Assembly (NCBI GenBank): GCA_946482635.1
Contig: CAMLSG010000012.1
Location: forward strand, 1 to 46,174
Direction: 5' to 3'
From: an uncultured Duganella sp.
Lineage (GTDB): Bacteria > Pseudomonadota > Gammaproteobacteria > Burkholderiales > Burkholderiaceae
DNA: 46,174 bases
How positions within the stretch are numbered: the first letter of the stretch is position 1; the number at the start of each line of letters is the position of its first letter. This document shows positions 33,839-41,659 of this stretch, in pieces. The notes beneath the pieces are model-generated. The model saw nothing but the letters and a program-made list of their open reading frames with translations, searched no databases and was not told the DNA's origin. The position numbers and the translations under genes are program-made.

Positions 33839-34285
33839 ATGAAAAAGCAGTTCTTCGCGCTCGCAATGTCGATCGCCTTCGCCGCATCCGCTGCGGCACA
33901 AGTTACCGTGCGTGAACCATGGATTCGCGCGACCGTTCCGGCCGCCCAGGCGACCGGCGCGTTCATGGAGCTGGTCTCCAAACAGGATGCGCGCCTGGTT
34001 GAAGTTCGTTCGCCGGCTGCCGGCATTATCGAAATCCACCAGATGTCGATGCAGGGCGACCGAATGATGATGTCGGCCGTTGAAAGCCTTGACCTTCCGG
34101 CCGGCAAGCCGGTAGCGCTGGCGTCCGGTGGCTACCACATCATGATGATGGACCTGAAGCGCCAAATGAAGGCAGGCGACACCGTCCCCATGACGCTGGT
34201 GATCGAACAAAAAGGCAGGAAGCGCGAGACGGTGGACGTACAAGTGCCAGTCAAGCCGCTTTCTTACACTGCTCCCAAGCACTAA
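33839..34285 (+). CDS. Copper chaperone PCu(A)C
   Basis: 148-residue periplasmic Cu(I) chaperone that loads cytochrome oxidase CuA or CuB sites. Signal peptide MKKQFFALAMSIAFAASAAA, then a cupredoxin-like fold. The copper-binding pattern HxMx(10)Mx(n)HxM is visible: IHQMSMQGDRMMM and later SGGYHIMMMDLKRQM. ATVPAAQATGAFMELVSK is a family signature near the N-terminus. A good Shine-Dalgarno (AAGGAG) precedes the ATG. It lies between DUF2946 and a small exported peptide. Confidence 0.92.
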   Translation: MKKQFFALAMSIAFAASAAAQVTVREPWIRATVPAAQATGAFMELVSKQDARLVEVRSPAAGIIEIHQMSMQGDRMMMSAVESLDLPAGKPVALASGGYHIMMMDLKRQMKAGDTVPMTLVIEQKGRKRETVDVQVPVKPLSYTAPKH

Positions 34286-34295
34286 GGAGCCGACC

Positions 34296-34436
34296 ATGAA
34301 GAAATACCTGATTGCCGCAGCACTGCTCGCGGCGACGTCGGCGCACGCCCATATCTCGCCGGAGCAACGCGAGTTTACTGCGGGCAGCAACCAGATCGGC
34401 ACTGCGGACCGGAATGTCGTCCGCGAAACGCGCTAA
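34296..34436 (+). CDS. Small exported peptide in the copper cluster (46 residues)
   Basis: ATG at 34296 with AAGGAG upstream opens a 46-codon frame ending TAA at 34434-34436. The product starts MKKYLIAAALLAATSAHAHI, a clear Sec signal with an AHA cleavage site. This leaves a mature peptide of about 28 residues beginning His-Ile-Ser-Pro-Glu. It sits exactly in the 150-base slot between the PCu(A)C gene and the TonB receptor, with its own ribosome-binding site, which supports real translation. An N-terminal His is a known copper ligand in other families. Function unknown. Confidence 0.7.
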   Translation: MKKYLIAAALLAATSAHAHISPEQREFTAGSNQIGTADRNVVRETR

Positions 34437-34445
34437 GGACCGATC

Positions 34446-36680
34446 ATGAACTTCCAATACAAACCGCTGGCCGCAATGCTGGCGGCGATGGGCTTCGCTT
34501 GCCCGGCGCTGGCGGATCATGTGGTGACGATCAATGGTGGGCGCCCGACATCGCTGCCGACACAGATCCCGACCACGATTGAGGGCATTACCGGCGCGCA
34601 GGTGGAAGACCGCATCAACGCCTTCGACAGTGAGGATGCGTTGAAATACCTGCCAAGCCTGAACGTGCGCAAGCGCTTTATCGGGGACTATGACCATGCT
34701 GTGCTGGCCAGCCGTGCTTCCGGTACCGGCAATAGCGCTCGCTCGCTGGTGTATGCCGATGGCATCCTGTTGTCCAACCTGCTGGGGAACGGCGCGACGT
34801 ACACGCCGCGCTGGGGCCTGGTGACGCCGGAGGAGATCGAACGCGTCGACGTGCTGTACGGCCCGTTTTCGGCGGCGTACGCCGGTAATTCGGTCGGCGC
34901 AGTGGTGGATTTCCAGACGCGCATGCCGAGCAAGCTGGAGGCGCATGCCAAGCTGTCGTGGGTTGGGCAGGACTTCGAGCAGTACGCGACCGATTCGCGC
35001 CATACCGGCCGGCAGTACAGCGCCTCGCTGGGCGACCGTGCAGGCGCACTGTCCTGGTGGGTGAATCTGTCGCGCCTCGACAGCGACGGCCAGCCGATTG
35101 CGTTCGCCAACAAGCTGCTCTCCGCCGGCGTCACGCCAAAGGCAGGCGAGCCGTCCGGGGTGCCGGTGACAGGCGCAATCGCAGACCGTAACCCGTCCGG
35201 CAAAGACTGGTACATCCTGGGCAGCACCGGCCAGGTGAACACGGTGCAGGACCATGTCAAGGTGAAGCTGGCTTACGACCTTTCACCAACGCTTCGCGCC
35301 AGCTATACGTTGGGCTGGTGGCAGAACGACGTTGTGCGCAGTGTCGAATCGTATTTGCGTGATGGCGCCGGCAATAACGTGACGAGCGGCGCGATTAATA
35401 TCGGCGGCAAACGCTTTACGCTGCTACCTTCCGACTTTGCCGGCGCCCGCGCCGACCTTGAGCATGTAATGCACGGGCTGTCGTTGAAGACGCATGGGCG
35501 CGGCAGCTTCAACTGGGAGATTGCCGGCAGCGCTTACGACTATTCGCGCGACCTGGCGCGCGTGCCGACCGGAGGCGGGCAGGGCAACCTGACCGATATG
35601 GGCGGCAGCGGCTGGAATACGCTGGCGTTGCGTGGCAACTGGCGCGCCGGCGCCTCGCACCAGGTGGAGTTCGGCGTGCAGCGAGAGAGCGCCAAGCTAC
35701 GCACGCATGTGACCAGCGTGGCGGACTGGATATCGGGCGAAGGCGGCAGGCACCTGTCCACTTTCAATGGCAATACGGGGCTGGAAAGCTTGTATGCGCA
35801 GGATACCTGGCGGCTGTCCCCGGAGTGGAAGGCGACGTTCGGCCTGAGGCACGAAACCTGGCGCGCGTATGGCGGCGAAATCTCGGGTGCCGCTGGCAAG
35901 CTGCTGCCTTTCACCGACCGCCGCGAACAGGCCTGGTCGCCCAAGGCGGCGCTGGCATGGCGCGCGGGCGAGGTCTGGACTTTGAAGGCGTCCGCCGGCC
36001 GTGCTGTGCGCAATCCGACGGCGGCGGAGCTGTTCCAGGGTTCGATTGTTGACGACCAGATCGTCAACACTGACCCGAACCTGCGCGCCGAACGGACGTG
36101 GACCACCGAGCTGACGGCGGAGCACATGACAGCCCAAGGCAGTGTGCGCGCCACATTGTTTGGCGAAATCACGCGCGATGCGCTGTATTCGCAGCCGCTG
36201 ACTGCGACTGTGAATACGGTGCAGAACGTGGGCAAGATCCGCACGCGCGGGCTGGAGTTGTCGCAACAGGCCGATGATGTCGTGACGCACGGGCTGACCC
36301 TGCAAAGCAGCCTTACTTATGCGGATTCCGAGATCGTGTCGAACGATGCCATGCCTTCCAGCGTCGGCAAACGGCAACCGCGTGTGCCGAAGTGGCGCGC
36401 GAATGCGCTGGCGTCCTACCATGTCGGCCAGCACTGGACCGGCACGTTCGGCGTGCGTTATAGCGGAAAGCAATTCGGCACGCTTGATAACAGCGATTCG
36501 AATGGTGCGACATATATGGGCGTGTCGGACTACCTGGTTGCTGACGTGCGCCTGCGCTACCGCCTCAATCGGCAGTGGACTGCCTCAATAGGGATCGACA
36601 ACCTGAATGGCGAAAAATACTGGGCGTTCCACCCATATGCCCAGCGTACCGTCAGCGCTGACCTCAAGTTTGACCTCTGA
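34446..36680 (+). CDS. TonB-dependent outer-membrane receptor, probably for copper
   Basis: 744-residue precursor. Signal peptide MNFQYKPLAAMLAAMGFACP ending ALA, then a TonB-box-like HVVTI near the mature start. The plug domain includes DSEDALKYLPSLNVRKRFIG, SARSLVYADGILLSNLLGNG and EEIERVDVLYGPFSAAYAGN. A 22-strand barrel follows, with the C-terminal part YLVADVRLRYRLNRQWTASI leading to a terminal aromatic strand (SADLKFDL). The substrate is inferred as copper, from the preceding DUF2946 and PCu(A)C genes; siderophore or another ligand is possible. A strong terminator follows 11 bases after the stop. Confidence 0.88.
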   Translation: MNFQYKPLAAMLAAMGFACPALADHVVTINGGRPTSLPTQIPTTIEGITGAQVEDRINAFDSEDALKYLPSLNVRKRFIGDYDHAVLASRASGTGNSARSLVYADGILLSNLLGNGATYTPRWGLVTPEEIERVDVLYGPFSAAYAGNSVGAVVDFQTRMPSKLEAHAKLSWVGQDFEQYATDSRHTGRQYSASLGDRAGALSWWVNLSRLDSDGQPIAFANKLLSAGVTPKAGEPSGVPVTGAIADRNPSGKDWYILGSTGQVNTVQDHVKVKLAYDLSPTLRASYTLGWWQNDVVRSVESYLRDGAGNNVTSGAINIGGKRFTLLPSDFAGARADLEHVMHGLSLKTHGRGSFNWEIAGSAYDYSRDLARVPTGGGQGNLTDMGGSGWNTLALRGNWRAGASHQVEFGVQRESAKLRTHVTSVADWISGEGGRHLSTFNGNTGLESLYAQDTWRLSPEWKATFGLRHETWRAYGGEISGAAGKLLPFTDRREQAWSPKAALAWRAGEVWTLKASAGRAVRNPTAAELFQGSIVDDQIVNTDPNLRAERTWTTELTAEHMTAQGSVRATLFGEITRDALYSQPLTATVNTVQNVGKIRTRGLELSQQADDVVTHGLTLQSSLTYADSEIVSNDAMPSSVGKRQPRVPKWRANALASYHVGQHWTGTFGVRYSGKQFGTLDNSDSNGATYMGVSDYLVADVRLRYRLNRQWTASIGIDNLNGEKYWAFHPYAQRTVSADLKFDL

Positions 36681-36691
36681 TCCCAGTGAGC

Positions 36692-36717
36692 AACGCCCCG
36701 CTGGGGCGTTTTCCTTT
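36692..36717 (+). terminator. Rho-independent terminator of the copper cluster
   Basis: AACGCCCC (36692-36699) pairs with GGGGCGTT (36703-36710) across a 3-base loop, followed by TTCCTTT. It lies directly after the TonB-receptor stop. Confidence 0.85.
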
Positions 36718-36738
36718 GCGCTACACCAAAACCAAAGG

Positions 36739-37506
36739 ATGCGAGTCTATTCAGGCCTGCTGTCGCAGGACCTGTACGCCCAGCATAAAAATGCGGAACC
36801 TTTGAACCTCTTGCCGGTCGTAGTCTACTCGGGACGTCGCAAGTGGGCCTCGGCCGATGCTGTGGGCCTTGAGTGGCTAAAACCATTGCAGGATGGAAAA
36901 GTGTATGTGTTGATAGACGAAGAGTCGGCTGGCGATTCCATCATCGGTGACGTTATCCGAATGGTGCGCGCGGACACACTTGCTGATGTGGTGCGATCGC
37001 AAAAAGTATTGTTAGCATGGCCGACGGCAAGCGAAGGGTTACGGCGGGACGTATTAAAGGTAGCCAATGAGCGTCTGGCGCATTTTGGTGCCAACCAGGA
37101 GGCAATCATGAGTGAACGTGGGAATGAAGCAGGTCGAAAAGAGTTTACCGCGGAGGAACATGCCCTCATCCAGCAATATATCCTCGATGTTTATAACGCG
37201 GCTAAGGATATACCCGAGTTCAGGCGGGTGGTCGAAGCGCGAATGGAAGCGAAACGCGAAGGGCGAAAAGAAGGCCGGGAAGAAGGCCGGGAAGAAGGCC
37301 GGGAAGAAGGCCGGGAAGAAGGTCGAGAAGAAGGTCGAATTGAAGCGTTTCGGGAAATACTCAGCAAGGCAGGTAAGCAGCGGGGTGGCGGGAAGCACTT
37401 TGAGGCGCGGATCGCCTGCGCCGATAGGGGACAGCTGGAAAGTTGGTGGGGTAAACTGATTGCTGGCGAGAATTTGGAAGAATTTCTGGGGGAAGATGGC
37501 CCGTGA
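36739..37506 (+). pseudogene. 5'-truncated Rpn/YhgA-type PD-(D/E)XK nuclease gene
   Basis: The reading frame resembles only the C-terminal two thirds of Rpn/YhgA-type (recombination-promoting nuclease, former transposase_31) proteins: RVYSGLLSQDLYAQHK, then LLPVVVYSGRRKWASAD, a helical region, a run of Glu-Gly-Arg repeats, and a DUF4351-like end (FEARIACADRGQLESWWGKL). The N-terminal catalytic part of the fold is absent. The homologous frame runs back through the terminator and the end of the TonB-receptor gene, so the break lies between about 36717 and 36739. An ATG at 36739 with AAAGG upstream could still yield a 255-residue product. Lower-GC codon use than its neighbours suggests foreign origin. 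Confidence 0.65.
37270..37329 (+). repeat. 12-bp tandem repeat coding Glu-Gly-Arg-Glu
   Basis: Four perfect head-to-tail copies of GAAGGCCGGGAA (37270-37317) plus a fifth diverged copy (GAAGGTCGAGAA), followed by a half-matching one. They encode the EGRE repeats in the middle of the Rpn-like product. Copy number is likely to vary between strains without breaking the frame. Confidence 0.85.
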
Positions 37507-37541
37507 CGCTTGTGGCGACACGGGCCGGGACAAACTGCTGA

Positions 37542-38312
37542 TCAGTTCGGGGCGCCAGCAAGGCGCTTGACGCTGCCGGACCCCATGACGCTCTTGGTGA
37601 GTTGCGGCTCGCCGTAATAGCTCACGTCGCCAGAGCCCGCTACGCTGACGGACAGCGATTGCTTGGCCCATACCACAGCCTGGCCCGAGCCGCCGATGCT
37701 GACCGCTGCTTCACGCGTCGCCAACTGTCCGGTGCTGACCTTGCCCGAGCCGCCAATCGACACTTTCAACTTATCTGCCGAACCGGTCGCTTTCAGGTTG
37801 CCGCTGCCACCAAGGGAAACGGTCACCGATTCGCCTTCGATATTGCGCAGGTTCATCGAGCCCGACCCGCCAACGTTGAAGGACAGCTTGCCGCCGCGCA
37901 GGCCTTCCGCATCAACCGAGCCGGAGCCGCCGACCGAAATGCGTTCCAGTTTCTTTGCAGTGATGACAACCTTCAGGTTACGGGTATCGAACTGCAGGTT
38001 AGGGCGAACCGGGCGGATCTGCAGGGTACCGTCTTCCACCACAGTTTCGATCAACGGCAGGATATTGTCATCCGATTCAATGCTGACACTTTCGGTATTG
38101 CCGATGCGGACTTCGACGCTGCCCGGTAAGCCCAGGCCGAGGCCGGTGAAGTTGGCCGCTTCGCGTGCCTGCTTCAAAACTTTGCCATTACCCTGCACCC
38201 GTTCGCCGGCAAACCAGCCCAGCGGGGCGGCCGACACCACCGCGACCGGGGCGGCAACTGCAAAAACGGAAGCGGCGACCAGGGCGTTGCGCATTGCGGC
38301 AGACATCTTCAT
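37542..38312 (-). CDS. GIN-domain (DUF2807) exported protein
   Basis: 256 residues. Signal peptide in MKMSAAMRNALVAASVFAVA ending VSA. The mature protein is a beta-helix of repeated turns, each with a G-S-G core: VGGSGSVDAEGL, VGGSGSMNLRNI, LGGSGNLKATG, IGGSGKVSTG, IGGSGQAVVWA, VAGSGDVSYYG and VMGSGSVKRL. This is the putative auto-transporter adhesin head-like domain (PF10988). It is probably periplasmic or surface-located; function unknown. The ATG at 38312 follows GAGGAG; an open extension to 38753 has no homology and is rejected. It lies between two damaged genes. Confidence 0.85.
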   Translation of the reverse strand: MKMSAAMRNALVAASVFAVAAPVAVVSAAPLGWFAGERVQGNGKVLKQAREAANFTGLGLGLPGSVEVRIGNTESVSIESDDNILPLIETVVEDGTLQIRPVRPNLQFDTRNLKVVITAKKLERISVGGSGSVDAEGLRGGKLSFNVGGSGSMNLRNIEGESVTVSLGGSGNLKATGSADKLKVSIGGSGKVSTGQLATREAAVSIGGSGQAVVWAKQSLSVSVAGSGDVSYYGEPQLTKSVMGSGSVKRLAGAPN

Positions 38313-38459
38313 CTTGTTTCTCCTCTGTGAATCATTGTTCGATGGTTGCATCGTAGCGAAGCCGGCGATAGCGCGCCTGTCCGGTGCGACAGGACGCTGC
38401 CTCGCAGGAACAGAATGCAAATGCCGGGGACAGGGCGTCGCTCCTGTATCATTTCGCCC

Positions 38460-39095
38460 ATGCTTACAATCATCATCAAACAGGGCAAGGAGAAGTCCAT
38501 CCTTGCCGGCGACCCCTATATCTACCTGTCCGCCATCGAGCGCGTCGACGGGCGTCCGGCAGAGAAAAGCAAGCCTGGCGCCACCGCCACGGTATTGTCC
38601 TCGTCCCGCAAATTCCTGGCCCGTGCCGCTTATAACGGCAAGTCGCAGATCGCAGCGCGCGTCTGGACCCTGCGCGAAGACGAGCCGATTGACCATGCCT
38701 TGGTGAAGCGCCGTGTGCGTGCTGCCATCTCCCGCCGCATCCATTCCCTGCAAGCGGCCCGCCCCGATGAGCTGGTGCCGATCGTGCTAGGCGATGAAGA
38801 CGGATTGTCGGGGCTGCTGGTGCAAAGTTACGGCGGCAAGGACGGCTACCTGGTGTGCCAGTTCCAGTCGGCAGCGGTGGACGCCTGGAAGATCGCTATC
38901 GTACAAGCGCTGATCGCGGAGACGGGTTGTCAAAATGTTTATGAACGTGCGGACAAGCTGATCCGGGAAGGCGAAGGCTTGCACGTCAAGTCGCGCGTGC
39001 TGGCTGGCGAAGAGCCGCCGCAACGGTTAACGGTGACCGAACGTGGCCGCAGTTTTCCTTACGATATTCGCACTGGATTTGAGTATCCGAAATAA
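38460..39095 (+). pseudogene. 3'-truncated rlmI-like 23S rRNA methyltransferase gene
   Basis: The 211-residue frame matches the N-terminal half of RlmI (23S rRNA m5C1962 methyltransferase, about 396 residues). The PUA domain is present (MLTIIIKQGKEKSILAGDPY, FLARAAYNGKSQIAARVWTL), and then the EEHEAD-type domain (LGDEDGLSGLLVQSYGGKDG). It reaches FPYDIRTG, where a full protein continues HKTGYYLDQRD into the SAM-binding domain. Here it reads FEYPK and stops. The whole catalytic domain is gone and no remnant of it follows before the next gene at 39174. Either a pseudogene or a PUA-only RNA-binding product. A TATCAT box lies 7 bases before the ATG. Confidence 0.75.
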
Positions 39096-39113
39096 ATGTT
39101 GTTCACCAGCCAC

Positions 39114-39143
39114 TTACATTCCGCCGAGCAAATGCAATAAAAT
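39114..39143 (+). promoter_or_regulatory. Sigma-70-like promoter for the PilT/PilU-like gene
   Basis: TTACAT (39114-39119) and TAAAAT (39138-39143) are 18 bases apart, 30 bases upstream of the ATG at 39174. Reasonable match to the consensus. Confidence 0.45.
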
Positions 39144-39173
39144 CATGCGAACCTATTGGAGAGCACAGGCACT

Positions 39174-40286
39174 ATGGAATACTCGCAAATTCGCACCCTG
39201 ACGTATATCGAGAACGAAGACCATCCGGTCTTTGGCACTCTCGTCGAGCAAATCCTGCACCTGCTGAACTCCAAACTGGTCTTTTCCGACATCCTGATCC
39301 ACCAGAACAGCCCTTTGCTGCTGCGCCAGCCAAAGGGCCTGGTGGCCGTGACCGATTCGCCGATCACGCGCGAAGAGCTGGAAGAATTCTTTGAAGTGGT
39401 TGAACCGAACTGGCGCGAACGCATCCAGGACCGCGCCTTCGACCGCGCCATAGACCTGCATACCGCCCGCATCCGCGCCAACTGCTTCAGCTTCCAGGGC
39501 AAGAAACGCCTGGGTTGCGTGATTCGCCGCTTCCCGAAAGAACCGTTGCTGCTGTCCGGCCTGGGCTTGCGCCCGACGGAAGAGAAGTTCGCGCAACTGT
39601 CGAGCGGCCTGGTGCTGATCATTGGCGACACTTGCCAAGGCAAGTCGACCACCATTGCATCGATGCTGGACGATATCAACAAGAACCGTTCGGGCCACAT
39701 CATCACCATCGAAGATCCGGTGGAGACCCTGATCCCGCAACGCAAATGCGTGATCACCCAGCGCGAGGTGGGCTTTGACGGCGACGTCGAAACCTTCGAC
39801 CTGGGCGCCAAGGACGCGCTGCGCGAACGCCCGGACGTGATCGTGATCGGCGAAATCCGCGACGCCGAAACCGCGCACGAAGCGCTGGCGCTGGCTGAAT
39901 CGGGGCCGCTGGTGCTGGCCTCCCTGCACGCGCGCTCGACAGAACTGGGCCTGCAAAAGATGATCCGCCTGCTGGGCAATACCGAACCGCAGCGCCAGGC
40001 CTTGGCGCACGCCCTGCGCGGCGTGCTGTGCCAGGCGTTGATGCCGGCGATGGATGGCGACCGCTACTACCTGGCTACCGAAAGCCTGACCGTCAATCCT
40101 GAAGTGGCAGCAGTGATCGAGAACGGCAGCGTGGCCGACCTGCGCAACGTCATGGAACGCAAATCCGCGCCAGGTTGCTACACGATGAACGAATGCCTGA
40201 GCAAACTGCTGGCCGAGAAAAAAGTCAGCATCGAAGACGCCCGCCACGCCACCACCGACCGCATCGGCTTCGCCGACATGCTGTAA
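39174..40286 (+). CDS. PilT/PilU-like type IV pilus retraction ATPase paralog
   Basis: 370-residue secretion-superfamily hexameric ATPase. An N-terminal PAS-like domain (about 1-125) precedes the RecA-like core: Walker A GDTCQGKST (151-159), Asp-box GHIITIEDPVETLIP, CVITQREVGFDGDVETFDLG, Walker B PDVIVIGEIRDAET and His-box LVLASLHARST. The RNSGHIITIEDP/ITQREVG wording is closer to PilU than PilT. No other pilus genes are nearby, so this is an orphan copy, possibly tuning twitching or another pilus. The ATG at 39174 is used; a TTG at 39156 would add only six residues. Convergent with a cytochrome gene. Confidence 0.85.
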   Translation: MEYSQIRTLTYIENEDHPVFGTLVEQILHLLNSKLVFSDILIHQNSPLLLRQPKGLVAVTDSPITREELEEFFEVVEPNWRERIQDRAFDRAIDLHTARIRANCFSFQGKKRLGCVIRRFPKEPLLLSGLGLRPTEEKFAQLSSGLVLIIGDTCQGKSTTIASMLDDINKNRSGHIITIEDPVETLIPQRKCVITQREVGFDGDVETFDLGAKDALRERPDVIVIGEIRDAETAHEALALAESGPLVLASLHARSTELGLQKMIRLLGNTEPQRQALAHALRGVLCQALMPAMDGDRYYLATESLTVNPEVAAVIENGSVADLRNVMERKSAPGCYTMNECLSKLLAEKKVSIEDARHATTDRIGFADML

Positions 40287-40300
40287 ATTCAATGGGGACG

Positions 40301-40363
40301 AATTAAATGGGGACGTACCCCATTTTTCTGCGAAAAATAAATGGGGTACGTCCCCATTTAATT
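40301..40363. repeat. 25-bp perfect inverted repeat, REP-like, between convergent genes
   Basis: Left arm 40301-40325 and right arm 40339-40363 are exact reverse complements over 25 bases (core GGGGACGTACCCC), with a 13-base loop. A partial direct copy of the arm (AATGGGGACG, 40291-40300) sits just before it. The repeat begins 15 bases after the PilU-like stop and ends one base before the cytochrome stop, so it can serve as a two-way terminator. The core looks like a dispersed REP element. Confidence 0.85.
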
Positions 40364-41647
40364 TCACTCGAGCGGGACGTTGCGGTAGCGGTTGACCGTG
40401 GTGCTTTCGACCGGTGGGGCGTTGTTGCCCCAGGCGGCGCGCAGGTAGGAGACTACTTGTGCTACTTCCACATCATTCAGTGAATGGCTGAACGGCGGCA
40501 TGCCGTACGGGCGCGGGTTGCCTGCCGTGCCGGGGGCGAACCCGCCATTCAGTACGATGCGGATCGGGTTCACCGCTTCATCCATCGTCAGCGCCCGGTT
40601 GCCGGCCAGGGGCGGGTAGTGCGGTGCGATGCCTTCGCCTTTTTCACCGTGGCAGTCCACGCATTGCTTGCTGTAGATTTTCTCGCCGGCTGCCAGCCAT
40701 GCTGCGGCTTCAGGTTCCTTTGAGCGTTCGTATGGCTCGCGATTGCCGCTTTCGTTCGGCAGCGATTTGAGGTACACGGCCATGGCGCGCGCGTCTTCAT
40801 CGCTCAGGTGTTGCAGGCTTTCGCGCACCACTTCCGCCATCGGGCCAAATACCGTCGCACGCTGCGAGACCCCGGTTTTCAACAGGTCGGTGATGTCTTT
40901 CACGTCCCAGTCACCGAGGCCGGCTTCACGGTCGGAGGTGAGCGAGGGCGCATACCAGCCAAGCACCGGAATCAGGCCGCCAGACAAGCCTTTGTCGCTG
41001 GCCCCCAGGGCATTGCGTTCGCTGTGGCAGGCAATGCAGTGGCCAGGGCCTTGTACCAGGTAGGCGCCGCGGTTCCATTCTGCCGATTTGCTGGCGTCGG
41101 GCGCGTACACTGCAGGCTTGAAGTACAGGGCGCGCCATACGGCCAGCATGGCTTGCTGGTTGTACGGGAAGCGCAGGGTATGCGGCTGGCTTGCCTGTTT
41201 TACCGGCGTGATGGTCTGGAAGTAGGCGTACATCGTGTCCGAATCGTCGCGTGTCATTGCCGTGTAATTCGTGTAGGGGAAGGCGGGATACAGCAGGCGG
41301 CCGTCCCTGGCCTTGCCGTTGTGCAGGGCATTCCAGAAATCGTCGGCAGTCCAGTTGCCGATGCCGGTTTCCTTGTCCGGCGTGATGTTGGGCGAGATCA
41401 CGTTGCCGAACGGCGTTTGCAGGGCGCGGCCGCCGGCAAAGGCAGCGCCGCCGCGCGTGGTGTGGCACGCCATGCAGTCGGCGGCTTTGGCAAGGTAGGC
41501 GCCGCGCGCCACCTTTTCTGCGATCGGCATGTCCTTCGAGGCGGCGCTTGGCGCCGGGCCGGTGTCGTGCTTGGGCCAGATGAAGCCTACCGCTGCGACG
41601 ATCAGCAGCAGTGGCACGGCGATGGCGATTTTCGTATTGCGCTTCAT
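40364..41647 (-). CDS. Triheme membrane-anchored cytochrome c
   Basis: 427 residues with an N-terminal membrane anchor/signal (KIAIAVPLLLIVAAVGFIW) and three covalent haem sites: CMACH (58-62), CIACH and CVDCH, with distal Met ligands around PYGMPPFSHSLND and elsewhere. The layout matches the cytochrome subunit of membrane alcohol or gluconate dehydrogenases (ADH subunit II type), passing electrons from a periplasmic dehydrogenase to quinone or oxidase. No dehydrogenase is adjacent; the gene upstream is a diheme cytochrome. The exported GMC oxidase at 4436-6043 is a conceivable but unproven partner. Confidence 0.88.
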   Translation of the reverse strand: MKRNTKIAIAVPLLLIVAAVGFIWPKHDTGPAPSAASKDMPIAEKVARGAYLAKAADCMACHTTRGGAAFAGGRALQTPFGNVISPNITPDKETGIGNWTADDFWNALHNGKARDGRLLYPAFPYTNYTAMTRDDSDTMYAYFQTITPVKQASQPHTLRFPYNQQAMLAVWRALYFKPAVYAPDASKSAEWNRGAYLVQGPGHCIACHSERNALGASDKGLSGGLIPVLGWYAPSLTSDREAGLGDWDVKDITDLLKTGVSQRATVFGPMAEVVRESLQHLSDEDARAMAVYLKSLPNESGNREPYERSKEPEAAAWLAAGEKIYSKQCVDCHGEKGEGIAPHYPPLAGNRALTMDEAVNPIRIVLNGGFAPGTAGNPRPYGMPPFSHSLNDVEVAQVVSYLRAAWGNNAPPVESTTVNRYRNVPLE

Positions 41648-41659
41648 GATCGTTTTTAT

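Noticed and set aside
37270..37341. CRISPR-like array
   Set aside because: The units are 12 bases, contiguous without spacers and in frame inside a coding sequence.
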